This document shows positions 45,116 to 56,518 of a DNA stretch of 64,000 nt, piece after piece (position 1 is the first letter of the stretch; the number at the start of each line of letters is the position of its first letter). The notes beneath the pieces are model-generated. The model saw only the letters and a program-made list of their open reading frames with translations, was not told where the DNA came from and searched no databases. The stretch spans positions 50,272,040-50,336,039 of the forward strand of contig OW388293.1 in NCBI GenBank assembly GCA_936450465.1, in the 5' to 3' direction. The translations under genes were made by a program, and so were the position numbers. The stretch comes from Gibbula magus. Lineage: Eukaryota > Mollusca > Gastropoda > Trochida > Trochidae.

Positions 45116-45999
45116 AAAAATAGCAATAGAGCAACAGAGATTGTGCCCTTAAGATTTTCGACCTTTACAATTAGAAATCTGAAGGGAGTAGCCTCTGTGA
45201 GATCAATCTTGTATGTTTAAATAAAAGGTTTTTCGTCGTGTAGTTACGACAACCCTTGGTTATTCCATATACTACCTAGCATCAACATTATAGTTTAAAC
45301 TACAAGTGATAAATACGATTGAGACAAACTTAGTTAACTTACATCTTGTCTCTGGAGTCTGACTACACCGATTTGTTATTTTATTTTTAAAACATTATCT
45401 GTTTAAGTTTCTGAAAACACGCCTTTATTCTCTCTCTATAACGCGTTGGCAACCAGAAAAGACTAAAATCTAACCTTCAACACTTGTATTTAAATAAATG
45501 TAGTACGTTTATTACTATTCTACTTTTCCATAGACTAGTTGCATTGCCAAGTACACCCTGACACCCTGACAGGATGATACGGGAGGTAGAGCTTTAGCTA
45601 CAGTTATGCAGATAGTTTTTTATTCTGAACTCTTCTATCTGTAAGCAAGGCCCCTGAATGTTTTAATTTTGTCAATTAATTCCTTTGACAGTAATATGTA
45701 TGTGTCGTGCTCTAAATGTTCTGTTAACATTGCCCTCAGACTGTCTAAGTCAGGAAAGTGACATGAGCGGTTTCCAAGTGTCAAAAGAAATTTCAGTAGT
45801 AACCGACTAAGAACGAGTTATAACCGAATGTATGTCATCAGCTGCATACCGCACACCTTGGAATATGTTAACTTAGTATAGTAGTATACATCTATATGTA
45901 AGTGAAAGCAGACATTGACACTCTCCCACGACCTACGCATGATGCCATTGTAAGTGTATGGATTACGCTATAGATAGACCCTTACCTACATGCACTTAG

Positions 46000-46008
46000 A
46001 GAAAAGGG

Positions 46009-46103
<95 letters not shown>

Positions 46104-46132
46104 AGAGAGAGAGAGGGGGGGAGAGAGAGAGG

Positions 46133-46226
<94 letters not shown>
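46000..46226. repeat. 227-bp purine tract, mainly (GA)n
   Basis: All bases are purine on the plus strand from 46000 to 46226. GA runs are separated by GGGAGGGA and GGGGGGG interruptions at about 46096-46138. Long mirror-symmetric purine tracts can form triplex DNA. Frames that read RERE or LSLS are by-products. Confidence 0.95.
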
Positions 46227-46227
<1 letters not shown>

Positions 46228-49200
46228 GGACCTTCATTGCAAGACGAATGCATATGGCATCACTGGCTAGATAACAATTTCAATGTCTCTACGTTATTGT
46301 TCAAATATACTGTTCATATGGGGTTTTTTTCTCCTTCATATTACCAGCTTCTATATGGGCTATATTTCTCCATCATCCAACGTCTATTAAGAACTTGAAT
46401 CTTGGAATATGCGAAATTAACACTCCTCCTCTACGGTGACTCAAACGGTCCAAAAAGAAAATGTATTTAAAAGTTATAATTTCACGTATCTTCATCAGAA
46501 ATTAGGAAATTCATTGTTCACGTGGCCAAGTTGTCGAAAAGTCCTATCGAAAATTTATTTTTAAAACTCATAATTGCCAAGTTATTCCTTTTCCACAGTT
46601 TCCATACATACTGAAATAATAAAAATAATTTTTAAAAAAAAACAGGAGTTTAACAAACTTATCTTTCGCAAGGGAGATTTATGATCGTATCAGCCTCTTC
46701 AGATTTCAGAGAAAATTAAAATAATTCGTAAGCAACCCGTCATCCTATATGTTTCTATAGGCCGTTATTCAATGTACAACGATACACTGATTCAATTAAG
46801 GTGCTTATTCAATGTATTTCAACGACTTCAACGTCTGTCATCGAACACTGAACTCAGAAATCACTTGACACTTTCAATATGTGTTGAATATGCACATTGT
46901 CGTCAATTGAAATCAGGGAAAATATGACGGTCGCTAGTTTAACCGCAATGCATTGCAACCCCCAGTGTTGTGTACTTATGCTGATCTACGAAATAAAAGA
47001 CACAAACAATTGAAAGTAACGCAACAAAACAAAACAATCTTACATTTTTTTAAAACAATTACATTTCATCAATTTAAATGTGTTTAAAATCGTAGTGAAT
47101 TTGTAAATTGTTAGTTTTGAAAGACCAAATTAAGAAAACTCCTGTTTGATAATAGTTTGATAATTATCTAATAAACACGATTCATAGACATAAACTTGCT
47201 AAACTAAGTACGTGCATAAACATATAAAGTAGAAATGCATGTATATGTAACAGATACATGTACATTTCCTAAATCATAATTGCATTTTGTTGTATTCAGG
47301 TTTTCACATTACATACAGGTGAGATTTGTGTGAGAATGTAGGTAAATTATAATCTTTGCCCGCTCTACACTGAAAGGCCTTGACCTTTAGGAGATGCCAT
47401 TCTATATATATATACCTTCTCAGGATCAGGTGATGCAACGTAGCCTGAGTCAAGTCTGCTTAATCATTATTTAACAAAAGATAGAACTTTACTCAGGTAG
47501 AACAAGGGCGTATACAGATGAACCATTAATTTCTTTTATTTCATGTTATTACAATTTTAACTTCATATTGGTATGTACTAACATTTATACTCCACTGTGC
47601 AGTCAAGATCGCTTTGGCCCTGGTAGGGCGGGTTCATTATATGAGTGGGGGTGCATTTCTTCGTCAGCTATGTTTTTGTAGGCGCTTAGAGACTAAACCT
47701 ATGGATCATATTATTATTATGTGCATGTAGCCTACATGGGTCCAATTTTGCTAGATTTATATGATTTTTAACCACTGTATTCTAACATTTACATTTGTGG
47801 TAAAAGTAAGAGTGCCATAAAGTTTAATGCATAAGACTGCTGTAACGTTAAATTCACCTGAAACTTTGCCAACTTTCTATACCTCTCTCTTGTATTATTA
47901 AATTAAATTGACAGCTATTATAATTCCGTTATATGCCGCTGACTTTCAATCACAGTATGTTAACTCCTGAGTATACGTTCCTTCTATTCATGAGGTGAAC
48001 CAATACAATTCATTGACTTTATCTCGCTCTTTTCTAACTGTTCAAACTGTTATCCGTAATAAAATAGAGATAAGTATACAACCTTGTCTCCCTCCCTTAT
48101 CAGACACATAGAAGTAAAATATAACCAACACAACATAGGTTATATGGAATATACTCCTATTACATTCGTGTCAACTGCAATGTATGTAATGCTTAAAGTA
48201 TTTAATCATCTCTAAATATAGATAGTTGATATTCGTTTAAAATATCCAGGTATAAAATTGACGTGCGGATAAATCATCGCTAAATACAGATGCTAATAAT
48301 GTATTGAAATAACAAACGAATAATGGATCGTTAAGTTGTAGTTAGATCTCGGTAAATGATATGATTGTGTAACGTCATGCAACTGCTTTATAACAAATGT
48401 AATACCATACTATATCAGAGACGATACTTAACGAGCTGTGATGTTATAAGTCAGTCCCACCACGCAACAGGGTACAATTCCACCAGCCGATCTCGCCAAA
48501 TATGAACTATAACGACTGATGAGTTATAGTAGAACATACTTGTTTGAAAGTCGGATGTACGTGCTAGAGATTCTGATCGATTTTCGATTTTTCAATCGCT
48601 TAAATTCTTAATTGATTTCCCCCATATTTATCATTCTTTATATAGACGTGTTAGCTTCAATTTTGAATGAATTTATTTCCAATTCGCTGCATTTCGTTCA
48701 TTTTGGTAGAACCTGTTTAGGGGGAACTTGTGCACACACAACATTGCCTTTATTACTGTGTATATATACTCCAAGTACATCAACGCTTGATTTACACTTA
48801 AGCAAGGTTACCTTTGTTGACAAGAACTGCTCATGCGCAAACAGACTGTCACGTCATGCTATGTAAGTATTCTAACTATAGTATCGTGACATCTTTACAC
48901 CGAACACCGTCCATATCAAGCTGGGCTTTATACGGTAGATAGCCACTGAAACTCTCACGGCTGAAAATAGAACGGCAGCTGCATTCACGTTGAGCCAGTA
49001 TGTGCAGCGACTATAAACGTCTTTGCGTGGAACAGTAGTATATGTAGACCTATGTTATACTTGGGTAGGCTGTGGCGATCTTCCACATATAACCGTGTTG
49101 TGCTACTTGCGTGGGTAAACATACTGTTATTCATTTGAAATAGATCGCGTTCGTGACAAATTGCAGGTCATCGAATGGATGGGTATTCTAGATGTTCATG

Positions 49201-49470
49201 ACCGCCCCTCTTACCCTCGACCCGAGAATAAGTATTTGAGAAGTATAGAAACAGATACTTAATTTCGTCAAATTGAAGATACGCTTACACGCGTTCCTAA
49301 CTTCACTCACAAGTGTAGTTAGTACTTTATCAACGTTTATAAAAATAGTTATATCTAAGAGGCCAGACCAAAATCAATTTATTCATTTACAGTTATTTGA
49401 CTTAAGAGGTGAGATGGGGTTTTATTTAACACTGCTTTCAAAAGTATTGAAGTTTACTTATATCACGACT
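46227..49470. other. No recognisable gene
   Basis: AT-rich sequence with no tandem repeats, no terminal inverted repeats and no frame over 84 codons that I can assign. Confidence 0.5.
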
Positions 49471-49616
49471 GTGAGCATCAACTAGCGAACCATGGTGGTA
49501 CTGCACTGAAATTCAATGCATCATTGCACCCAAACTTTACTACATGTAGAACAGTTCTCTACTGAAGACAGAGTTCGAACCCCGGACCTCTTGAGAACCA
49601 CTGTGCTATCCCGCCC
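49471..49616 (-). mobile_element. tRNA-derived SINE, 3'-truncated copy
   Basis: On the minus strand this copy reads GGGCGGGATAGCACAGTGGT, then 'ggtccggggttcgaac', then 'agtagagaactgttctac' and 'ccaccatggttcgctag', matching the SINE at 721-1029 of the plus strand. The A box and most of the B box survive. The conserved tail is missing. Confidence 0.8.
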
Positions 49617-50123
49617 TCGACTTTGAATGTTAAATGCAACTCAACATGCATGAACATCATTAGTTATAATGCATGCAGTTTAAGAAATTACCATATGCTC
49701 TATCATAAATGTCAGCCGATGCCACGTCCACACGTACAGAGAAAGGTATTATAATGAATATAACATATGGCCATTCTGAAGTTTGTTACGTAGTGAGGAA
49801 GTTGTCGTAACTTAAACGTGTGGCCATTTAATTAGAAGTTGTCAACTCTGACATTCACGACACGCAAGTGCGCATAAAGGACAAACATTTTCTTTAAAAT
49901 CTGAACAGCCCATCTAACAACAGTGTCATGATGATATCAATACCATAGAATAATCAGAAATGGCATACATGTGTTTTCTGACATTCATATCAGCACCAGT
50001 TGACAAATGGAGTGATTACTTCTCATTACCATCCAATGAGGGAAATTAGACCTGGTATACATATACTTAGACTCTATAAGCATTTTGAGTGTAACTTTAA
50101 TACAAAAATTATATTGTCCAGTA

Positions 50124-50625
50124 CATGCCAAGACACTATAGGTCGGCCTTATTAAAATTTCGATATGGTGTTGCTCCCATAAGGGTAGAGACTCGCCGTT
50201 ATGAAAATATTTTATTGGAAAATTGAAATTGTTTTAAATGTGTTAACGAGGTTGAAGATGAATTACATGTTTTGCTTCACTGTGTATTGTATGCATATAT
50301 GATGACTTGAGACAATTTCTTTTTAACCAGTGTACTTCTATAAAGCCGAACTTTTTATGTGAATCAGATCTTGAAAAAAATGTATTTTATATTTACCAAT
50401 TCTGATGTTTATGTTTTAATACAGCCAAAATTTGATTTTAAATTTTACAACGTAGAAAAGAATTGTTATACAGTTAAAGCTTATTTTAAATTTCTGTCTC
50501 TCATAATTCTGTTTTGGATGGTTCTGTACATGTTTTAATGTGTATTAAGTGTAAAAATGTAAATGTCAGTTTTTAGCTATGTACAAAAGTGAGACATAAA
50601 TAACATAGTGTCTATCTGTCTGTCC
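50124..50625 (+). pseudogene. LINE 3' end relic with short CTGT tail
   Basis: The ATG at 50124 opens MPRHYRSALLKFRYGVAPIR, parallel to 43275 onward. It then hits a stop soon after a short stretch where the zinc knuckle is expected: 'CFKCVNEVEDELHVLLHC' is readable downstream in the same frame. The element ends with 'gagacataaataacatagtg' and 'tctatctgtctgtcc' (50593-50625). It is decayed further than the 42737 copy. Confidence 0.7.
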
Positions 50626-50637
50626 ACAACTGTGTTT

Positions 50638-51065
50638 CAAAGGAGATACTGATTGTGTGAGATCCTATCCTAGGAGATATCATTTTGCAATAGAGTTTGC
50701 AAAATGTCATGTAACCGTCAACCACGTGACATCACAATGCTTTTACATCATCACGTAATGAATCAACAATACTATACCATTAACATCATGATGTCATCAC
50801 AATGATGTCATAGTACTATGACATCACCACACATGTCCAACTGTGATTTACAATTTTCATTGAAAGTAATGATGAATAATTTTAGATAATAAACATAATT
50901 TCACCCTCGTCTCTTTTGATATACTCGTTGATAAAATTAAAATATCATCGACAAGCCTCGGATAGTTATATCTTTCATCAACTCTAGTTAATATGTTTGA
51001 TATTAGAAAACACGTGTGATAGTCTCTATGTGTTACATCATCAAAATAACGGAGTCCTTGGTTTG
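50638..51065 (+). repeat. Dispersed repeat C, uninterrupted copy
   Basis: The counterpart of 6175-6339 plus 7549-7790, here without the LINE. It starts near 'tgtgtttcaaaggagatac', and around 50798-50822 'atgatgtcatagtactatga' + 'catca' shows the unoccupied LINE target region. The 80-codon minus frame (50857-51099) has no recognisable domain. Confidence 0.6.
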
Positions 51066-51599
51066 ACGCATGTTGTACGCAAATGTTCATATTGCCCACC
51101 TTGAAGGCCTAGTGCGATGTCGTTTGAAAAGCAGATGACGTTTATAAATGGTTACCTTTTATCAAAATAAATCTTGCATAATGCCGAGGCGGAAAAAGCG
51201 TAGTTAAAAGCGTGCCTTTTAACCACTATTTCCATTATTCTATTTCAGGGAGTTAATTAAAGGTGTGACGTCAATGTTGTGGTTGACAAGTTGACAAGTT
51301 TCACAATAATCTCATCTGAAATATCATGAGGACGATGTTGATGTATTTTCTTTCTTTATCCAAATCCGAAGTATTTTTGGAAATATTTTCGTTTAAAAAA
51401 ATACCTGAAATGTCTTCTTGGTACTCTACAAAGATTATGTGTTGAAATACCGTTAGTATAAATATACTGTACATAGGAGGAGGAGTGGTGAGGTTACACC
51501 AAGGTCGGCTTTGGTTAGTTTATCCAGAGATCTGACACCATTTTATTTGGCAATCCCTGCCACGATAATATGTATAGTAGTAGGGTAATGAAATCTACA

Positions 51600-51870
51600 A
51601 ATCTATCAAATATCATATTCCCAAAAGGGTCAAGGGCCAAATGAACAATGCTTATTCCCTGGTTGCAAGTATTCTCTTCCCACAGAGGTTACTCCCTTCA
51701 TATTTCCGAAGAGAATGGGGTGCAAGGTACCTCCGCACAAAATGTCCACTTTAGGTAGCGGTTCTGGGGAAGTCTGAAATGTGAAAAATCGATGAACGAG
51801 GCCCGACAGGGGCAGGACAGGACGGAAGCCGTACGATGCCATAAACCATATGGCCTTTTCGGCCTGATGA
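51600..51870 (-). repeat. Dispersed repeat ending in GGCCTTTTCGGCCTGATGA
   Basis: The block includes 'caagggccaaatgaacaatg', 'ctgaaatgtgaaaaatcgat' and 'tggccttttcggcctgatga'. A similar ending, 'tggcttttcagacctgatga', lies at about 59279. I recall this ending as common in bivalve repeats, which a search would have to confirm. A 70-codon minus frame lies here without a domain. Confidence 0.4.
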
Positions 51871-52697
51871 ACTAAACACGCACAGGTACCCGATATTCAT
51901 AATTTGCAACTCAAAGGTATTTCATTTCTGAGAGAGCATGTTGGAAAATATGCCTCTACGCTATTATTGAATTGCTGACGAAGACAAACGGTCATGGACA
52001 ACATGTCATGAAAATAGAAAACAGTTTATACAACTTCAATGTTCAAAGGATTCCTTCCAATTTAGATTCGACATTTCCAGTCTTGATTCAGTCCGAGCGA
52101 CGGACATCACGTTGGCAGTCTGGGAATTCCTTCAATGCTGTGTACAGCTGACGCTTGTGTTTGTTGAGTCATCAATTATTGCTGAGCACCAAACGAATGT
52201 GGTTAAGAACATTCCACCGTTTTTCTTTCTACATGTTTTATTTAATGTTGAAAGGAATTGCGTTTAAGATGTTTCATAAATTAAAAGTTAACTTTCAGAA
52301 TTTTTAAGGCTTGTGCCAAATGAAACCGCAATCTGATTTGAACTGTTCATTGTTCAACATCGTGAAAAGCGTCTATCTAAGAAGAGAATTTTAAAATTGT
52401 CTGGTCGATGTTTTTGTCCTCTAGATCAATATCTAAATCTAATTCGCTTCACTTACACCACTACACAGCTTTAGATTCATACGATTGAAGTTTATAAAAC
52501 CAGGCCAATAAGCTTTTCCATCAAGAAAATCCAGGTTTTCTTGCATTCTCGTTCCGAAATGAGAGGTTTTTCTCCGTGGCATTAAAATCAATGTCTTCCT
52601 CCAATTATCGTATGAATGCAATATTGTAAGTTCAGGGCGTAGTGTGTAAGAGAGGCTACTTGTCTATTGGTCTCCTTGGTAAGTTGAAAGCTTCTTA

Positions 52698-53363
52698 AGG
52701 ATAACTAGACCTCCCTTCTTCATCCTTTGAACAACGCATCAGGATAACTAGACCTCCCTTCTTCATCCTTTGAACAACGCATCAGGATAACTGGACCTCC
52801 CTTCTTCATCCTTTGAACAACGCATCAGGATAACTGGACCTCCCTTCTTCATCCTTTGAACAACGCATCAGGATAACTAGACCTCCCTTCTTCATCCTTT
52901 GAACAACGCATCAGGATAACTAGACCTCCCTTCTTCATCCTTTGAACAACGCATCAGGATAACTGGACCTCCCTTCTTCATCCTTTGAACAACGCATCAG
53001 GATAACTAGACCTCCCTTCTTCATCCTTTGAACAACGCATCAGGATAACTGGACCTCCCTTCTTCATCCTTTGAACAACGCATCAGGATAACTAGACCTC
53101 CCTTCTTCATCCTTTGAACAACGCATCAGGATAACTGGACCTCCCTTCTTCATCCTTTGAACAATGCACCAGGATAGCTTGACCTCCCTTCTTCATCCTT
53201 TGAACAACGCATCAGGATAACTGGACCTCCCTTCTTCATCCTTTGAACAACGCATCAGGATAACTGGACCTCCCTTCTTCATCCTTTGAACAATGCACCA
53301 GGATAGCTTGACCTCCCTTCTTCATCCTTTGAACAACGCATCAGGATAACTGGACCTCCCTTC
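52698..53363. repeat. 43-bp minisatellite, about 15.5 copies
   Basis: The unit is 'aggataactggacctccctt' + 'cttcatcctttgaacaacgc' + 'atc'. Units alternate between 'actaga' and 'actgga'. Two copies, near 53160 and 53290, share the variant 'atgcaccaggatagcttgac', so part of the array was copied as a longer block of about 129 bp. Confidence 0.95.
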
Positions 53364-54220
53364 ATATGTACATGAACAATTATTCTCTGATAATATGTTT
53401 AACATTATTCATGTGAGAATTACCGTTTTATTAAATATTGGAAACTAGTCTCTGAGAAATGACAAGTTCTTTGTAACGTAAATGTAGGCATGTTTTCAGC
53501 GGATATCACGTGGGGTCTGGGTGATGTGGGGAGAGACATTTATATAGGGAAACCTTGTTTGTTGATCCCCCTGTACCTGAGTACATTAATAAATATTGTT
53601 TAAACCATTTGGGTGGTGTAAAGGTTGATAAACTGACTTGCAAAAGAAACTTCACCAACAAAAACACGTATCCATGATATTCAAATCTACGGGTAATACA
53701 CACCACTGGAACAGGGCTACATCTTTCTCCAGAAGTCAACTAGCGCTTAATTAATTTTTAAGTTTTTGAATCATTATCTTTTCGTGTTTCTGAAAAACAC
53801 GCCTATTAAAAAAATTTTCGTCAACGAATTACTCCAAAGAAGTAAATTAGACCGTCGCCATATTTTATTAACTAAAATTCACGTTTAATAACTTTTACAT
53901 AATTGCCAACATTCTGGCCAAAATCCATGTTCAAAAAGCGTTTTCAGCACCCAATGTGTGTTTGGGTAGACATCAAATAAAAGTGTCATACCTTGATGAT
54001 TGAAAGTGTGAGTGCTTCTTACCAGTTTTTATCAAAGACAATTAAAACGACTTTAGCCGGCAGCAGTATTTAAGTTGTTACTTTGGTGAAAATGTGGTGG
54101 CGTTTCTTTTGCAATGCAAGTCGGTTTATAAAGGACTGTGGATTCCAGATTTCGTCCGTTCAGATACAGTTTAGCCAGTTTCAGTTTCTTATTTACAAAG
54201 AAACTGTTCCTTTAATGTGT

Positions 54221-54284
54221 GTCATTCAATTATCGCCAGTTACACACCTGTACATATGTCACTCAATTATCGCCAGTTACACAC
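54221..54284 (+). repeat. 37-bp tandem duplication, second unit interrupted by family A copy 3
   Basis: 'gtcattcaattatcgccagt' + 'tacacacctgtacatat' (54221-54257) is followed by 'gtcactcaattatcgccagt' + 'tacacac' (54258-54284). The missing end, 'ctgtacatat', appears after the element at 54503-54512. Confidence 0.85.
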
Positions 54285-54505
54285 CAGTGCCGTGTTCAAG
54301 ATAGGTTTTAAAGTAATCGCTCAATGAGCGATTACTTTTAAACCTATCTTGAACGCGATTGCTCAATGTAGCGCTACGTAGCAAGGCGAGCAAACTTTGA
54401 GGAATTTGCACTGTGTCGTTCAAGAGAGAAGAAGCGCTCATTGAGCGCTACATTGAGCGCTACATTGAGCAATTTAAGCGCTCGCTGCTATTGAACGGGG
54501 CGCTG
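54285..54505. mobile_element. Family A palindromic element, copy 3
   Basis: Starts CAGTGCCGTGTTCAAGATAG and ends 'ctattgaacggggcgctg', which gives an imperfect inverted terminus (13 of 17 positions). The interior has alternating GAGCGCTACATTGAGCG words and two copies of GCGCTACATT. The right boundary is uncertain by 3 bp, because CTG may belong to the target (see the 37-bp duplication). Confidence 0.85.
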
Positions 54506-54708
54506 TACATATTGAGTAAATAGGACCAACTAGATTATACCGCCAGCGTTGCATATACATACGTAAACAATTTCAGAGCATTTCGCTGTATGGAATGACG
54601 CATTTGAACTTATTCACTATTCACCGTATGCAAATTTCCACCTAGTCGAAGGTTGGTAAAAATGTCTTACTTCCTTGAGTAAAGACCGATTGTTTCACTA
54701 ACCTAAAC

Positions 54709-54928
54709 CAGGGCTCCGTTCCATAACAGCGAGCGCTTATAATCGCTCATTGATCGCTCAATGTAGCGCTCAATGTAGCGCATTCTCTCCTGAACGACAC
54801 GGTGCGATTCCTCGAGGTTTTTTTCGCTTTGCTACGTAGCGCTAAATTAAGCAGTCGCGTTCAAGGGAGGTTTAAAAGTAATCGCTCAATGAGCGATTAC
54901 TTTGAAACCTCCCTTGAACATGGCCAAG
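54709..54928. mobile_element. Family A palindromic element, copy 4
   Basis: Starts CAGGGCTCCGTTCCATAACA and ends 'cccttgaacatggccaag', in the opposite orientation to copy 3, which lies 204 bp to the left. The inner 'taatcgctcaatgagcgatta' is a perfect short palindrome. No frames. Confidence 0.85.
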
Positions 54929-55734
54929 GATTGCTGTATGAACGAGCATGAACTTACCCTATGCATGGTCAAGGGAGAATTTATCTACATTTAAAGAATT
55001 GAAAAAAGAAACGTTAAATACATATGTACACCAACCAATTTTACTTTTACACACTTGTGTGTATTTATTTATATTTAATGAGCAAGTGTTCGATGCGTAT
55101 CGATATAAGGGTTTATATTAATACCAGATTAATTGTTGAAACCAAATTGGAGGGGGAACTCCCGTTTTGCGTTTAAGGTAATACATTAATAATGGTTATC
55201 AAAAACATCCTTACGTTTCAGGTAGACCATTTAAATTGTTATTAAGAAGCATAAATGCAAACACGGAACTAGTCCCATCGGTTTCGTTACTAAAAACACG
55301 ATGTCCATCATCCTATTGCTTTAATCCTACATGGCTGTCAATGGAACCTTGAGATATCTGAACTTCCTGTTCCTGATACCGGCGAAGGACAACACGGGTC
55401 GACCTCGTGTACATGGGACATCAATCATCGATCGATGTTTAATCGATTTTGGAAACCATCCAGGCATTTTCGATGTCTATCGATCAACGTCTTCAATCAG
55501 CATCGAGTGAAATCTAGATGGGATCTTTCAGTTTTATCGATGTTGAGTGAGATCAAAGTTCCACGTACAAGACTGAACGACTCAAGACATAGCATGGTCC
55601 ATTGCGTCTCCTTGACTATTGATGTATTCTTATGATTCGTCAACTCGTTGTTGTGGCTGCACTGCGTTGTTGTCATTCAGTATGATAGTTCCAATTGGTG
55701 TTTGTAGGTTTCCCCGCAATTTATAATATCGAGG

Positions 55735-56091
<357 letters not shown>

Positions 56092-56448
56092 ATACAAACA
56101 TAGATAGATGTCCATTGCTCTTGAATCCTCTGATTGTATTCGCATATTCTGCTACGTATCGCAGAAGTAACCTATTGCTAAATATGGCATTATTTTGTCA
56201 CCCAATGAAAGGTTGTAATTTTAAATTTAAATTTCCGAGTTGAGAATGGTGTCGAAGAGCGAATTTAGAAGCCTCTCTGGGCGCTTAAAATAATTAATTG
56301 TATATGTTTGACGTGAGTAAATGTAACATATGGGGTTGGGATTAAGAGAGCACGACCCTGTGTTCAAATGGTAGTCGAGTTTGAATTTTTGGGACAATGA
56401 ATTTGACAGTTGAAAATTATTTCGATTCGAGTCGAGAGAAATACGTTG

Positions 56449-56518
56449 CCAACCTTCGTTCGCACATAGGGAAAACTGGTCGTTCATCTAAGTTGCGCAA
56501 CATATTTGCGCTAAACTT
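56449..56518 (+). mobile_element. Half copy of the 30784-30913 inverted-repeat element
   Basis: 'catagggaaaactggtcgtt' + 'catctaagttgcgcaacata' + 'tttgcgctaaactt' matches the right arm with a few changes. 'gttgccaaccttcgttcg' matches its spacer. The other arm is absent. Confidence 0.75.

Noticed and set aside
45986..46274. RERERE and LSLSLS frames
   Set aside because: Microsatellite translation only.
52698..53363. CRISPR-like array
   Set aside because: The full 43-bp unit is repeated with no variable spacers.
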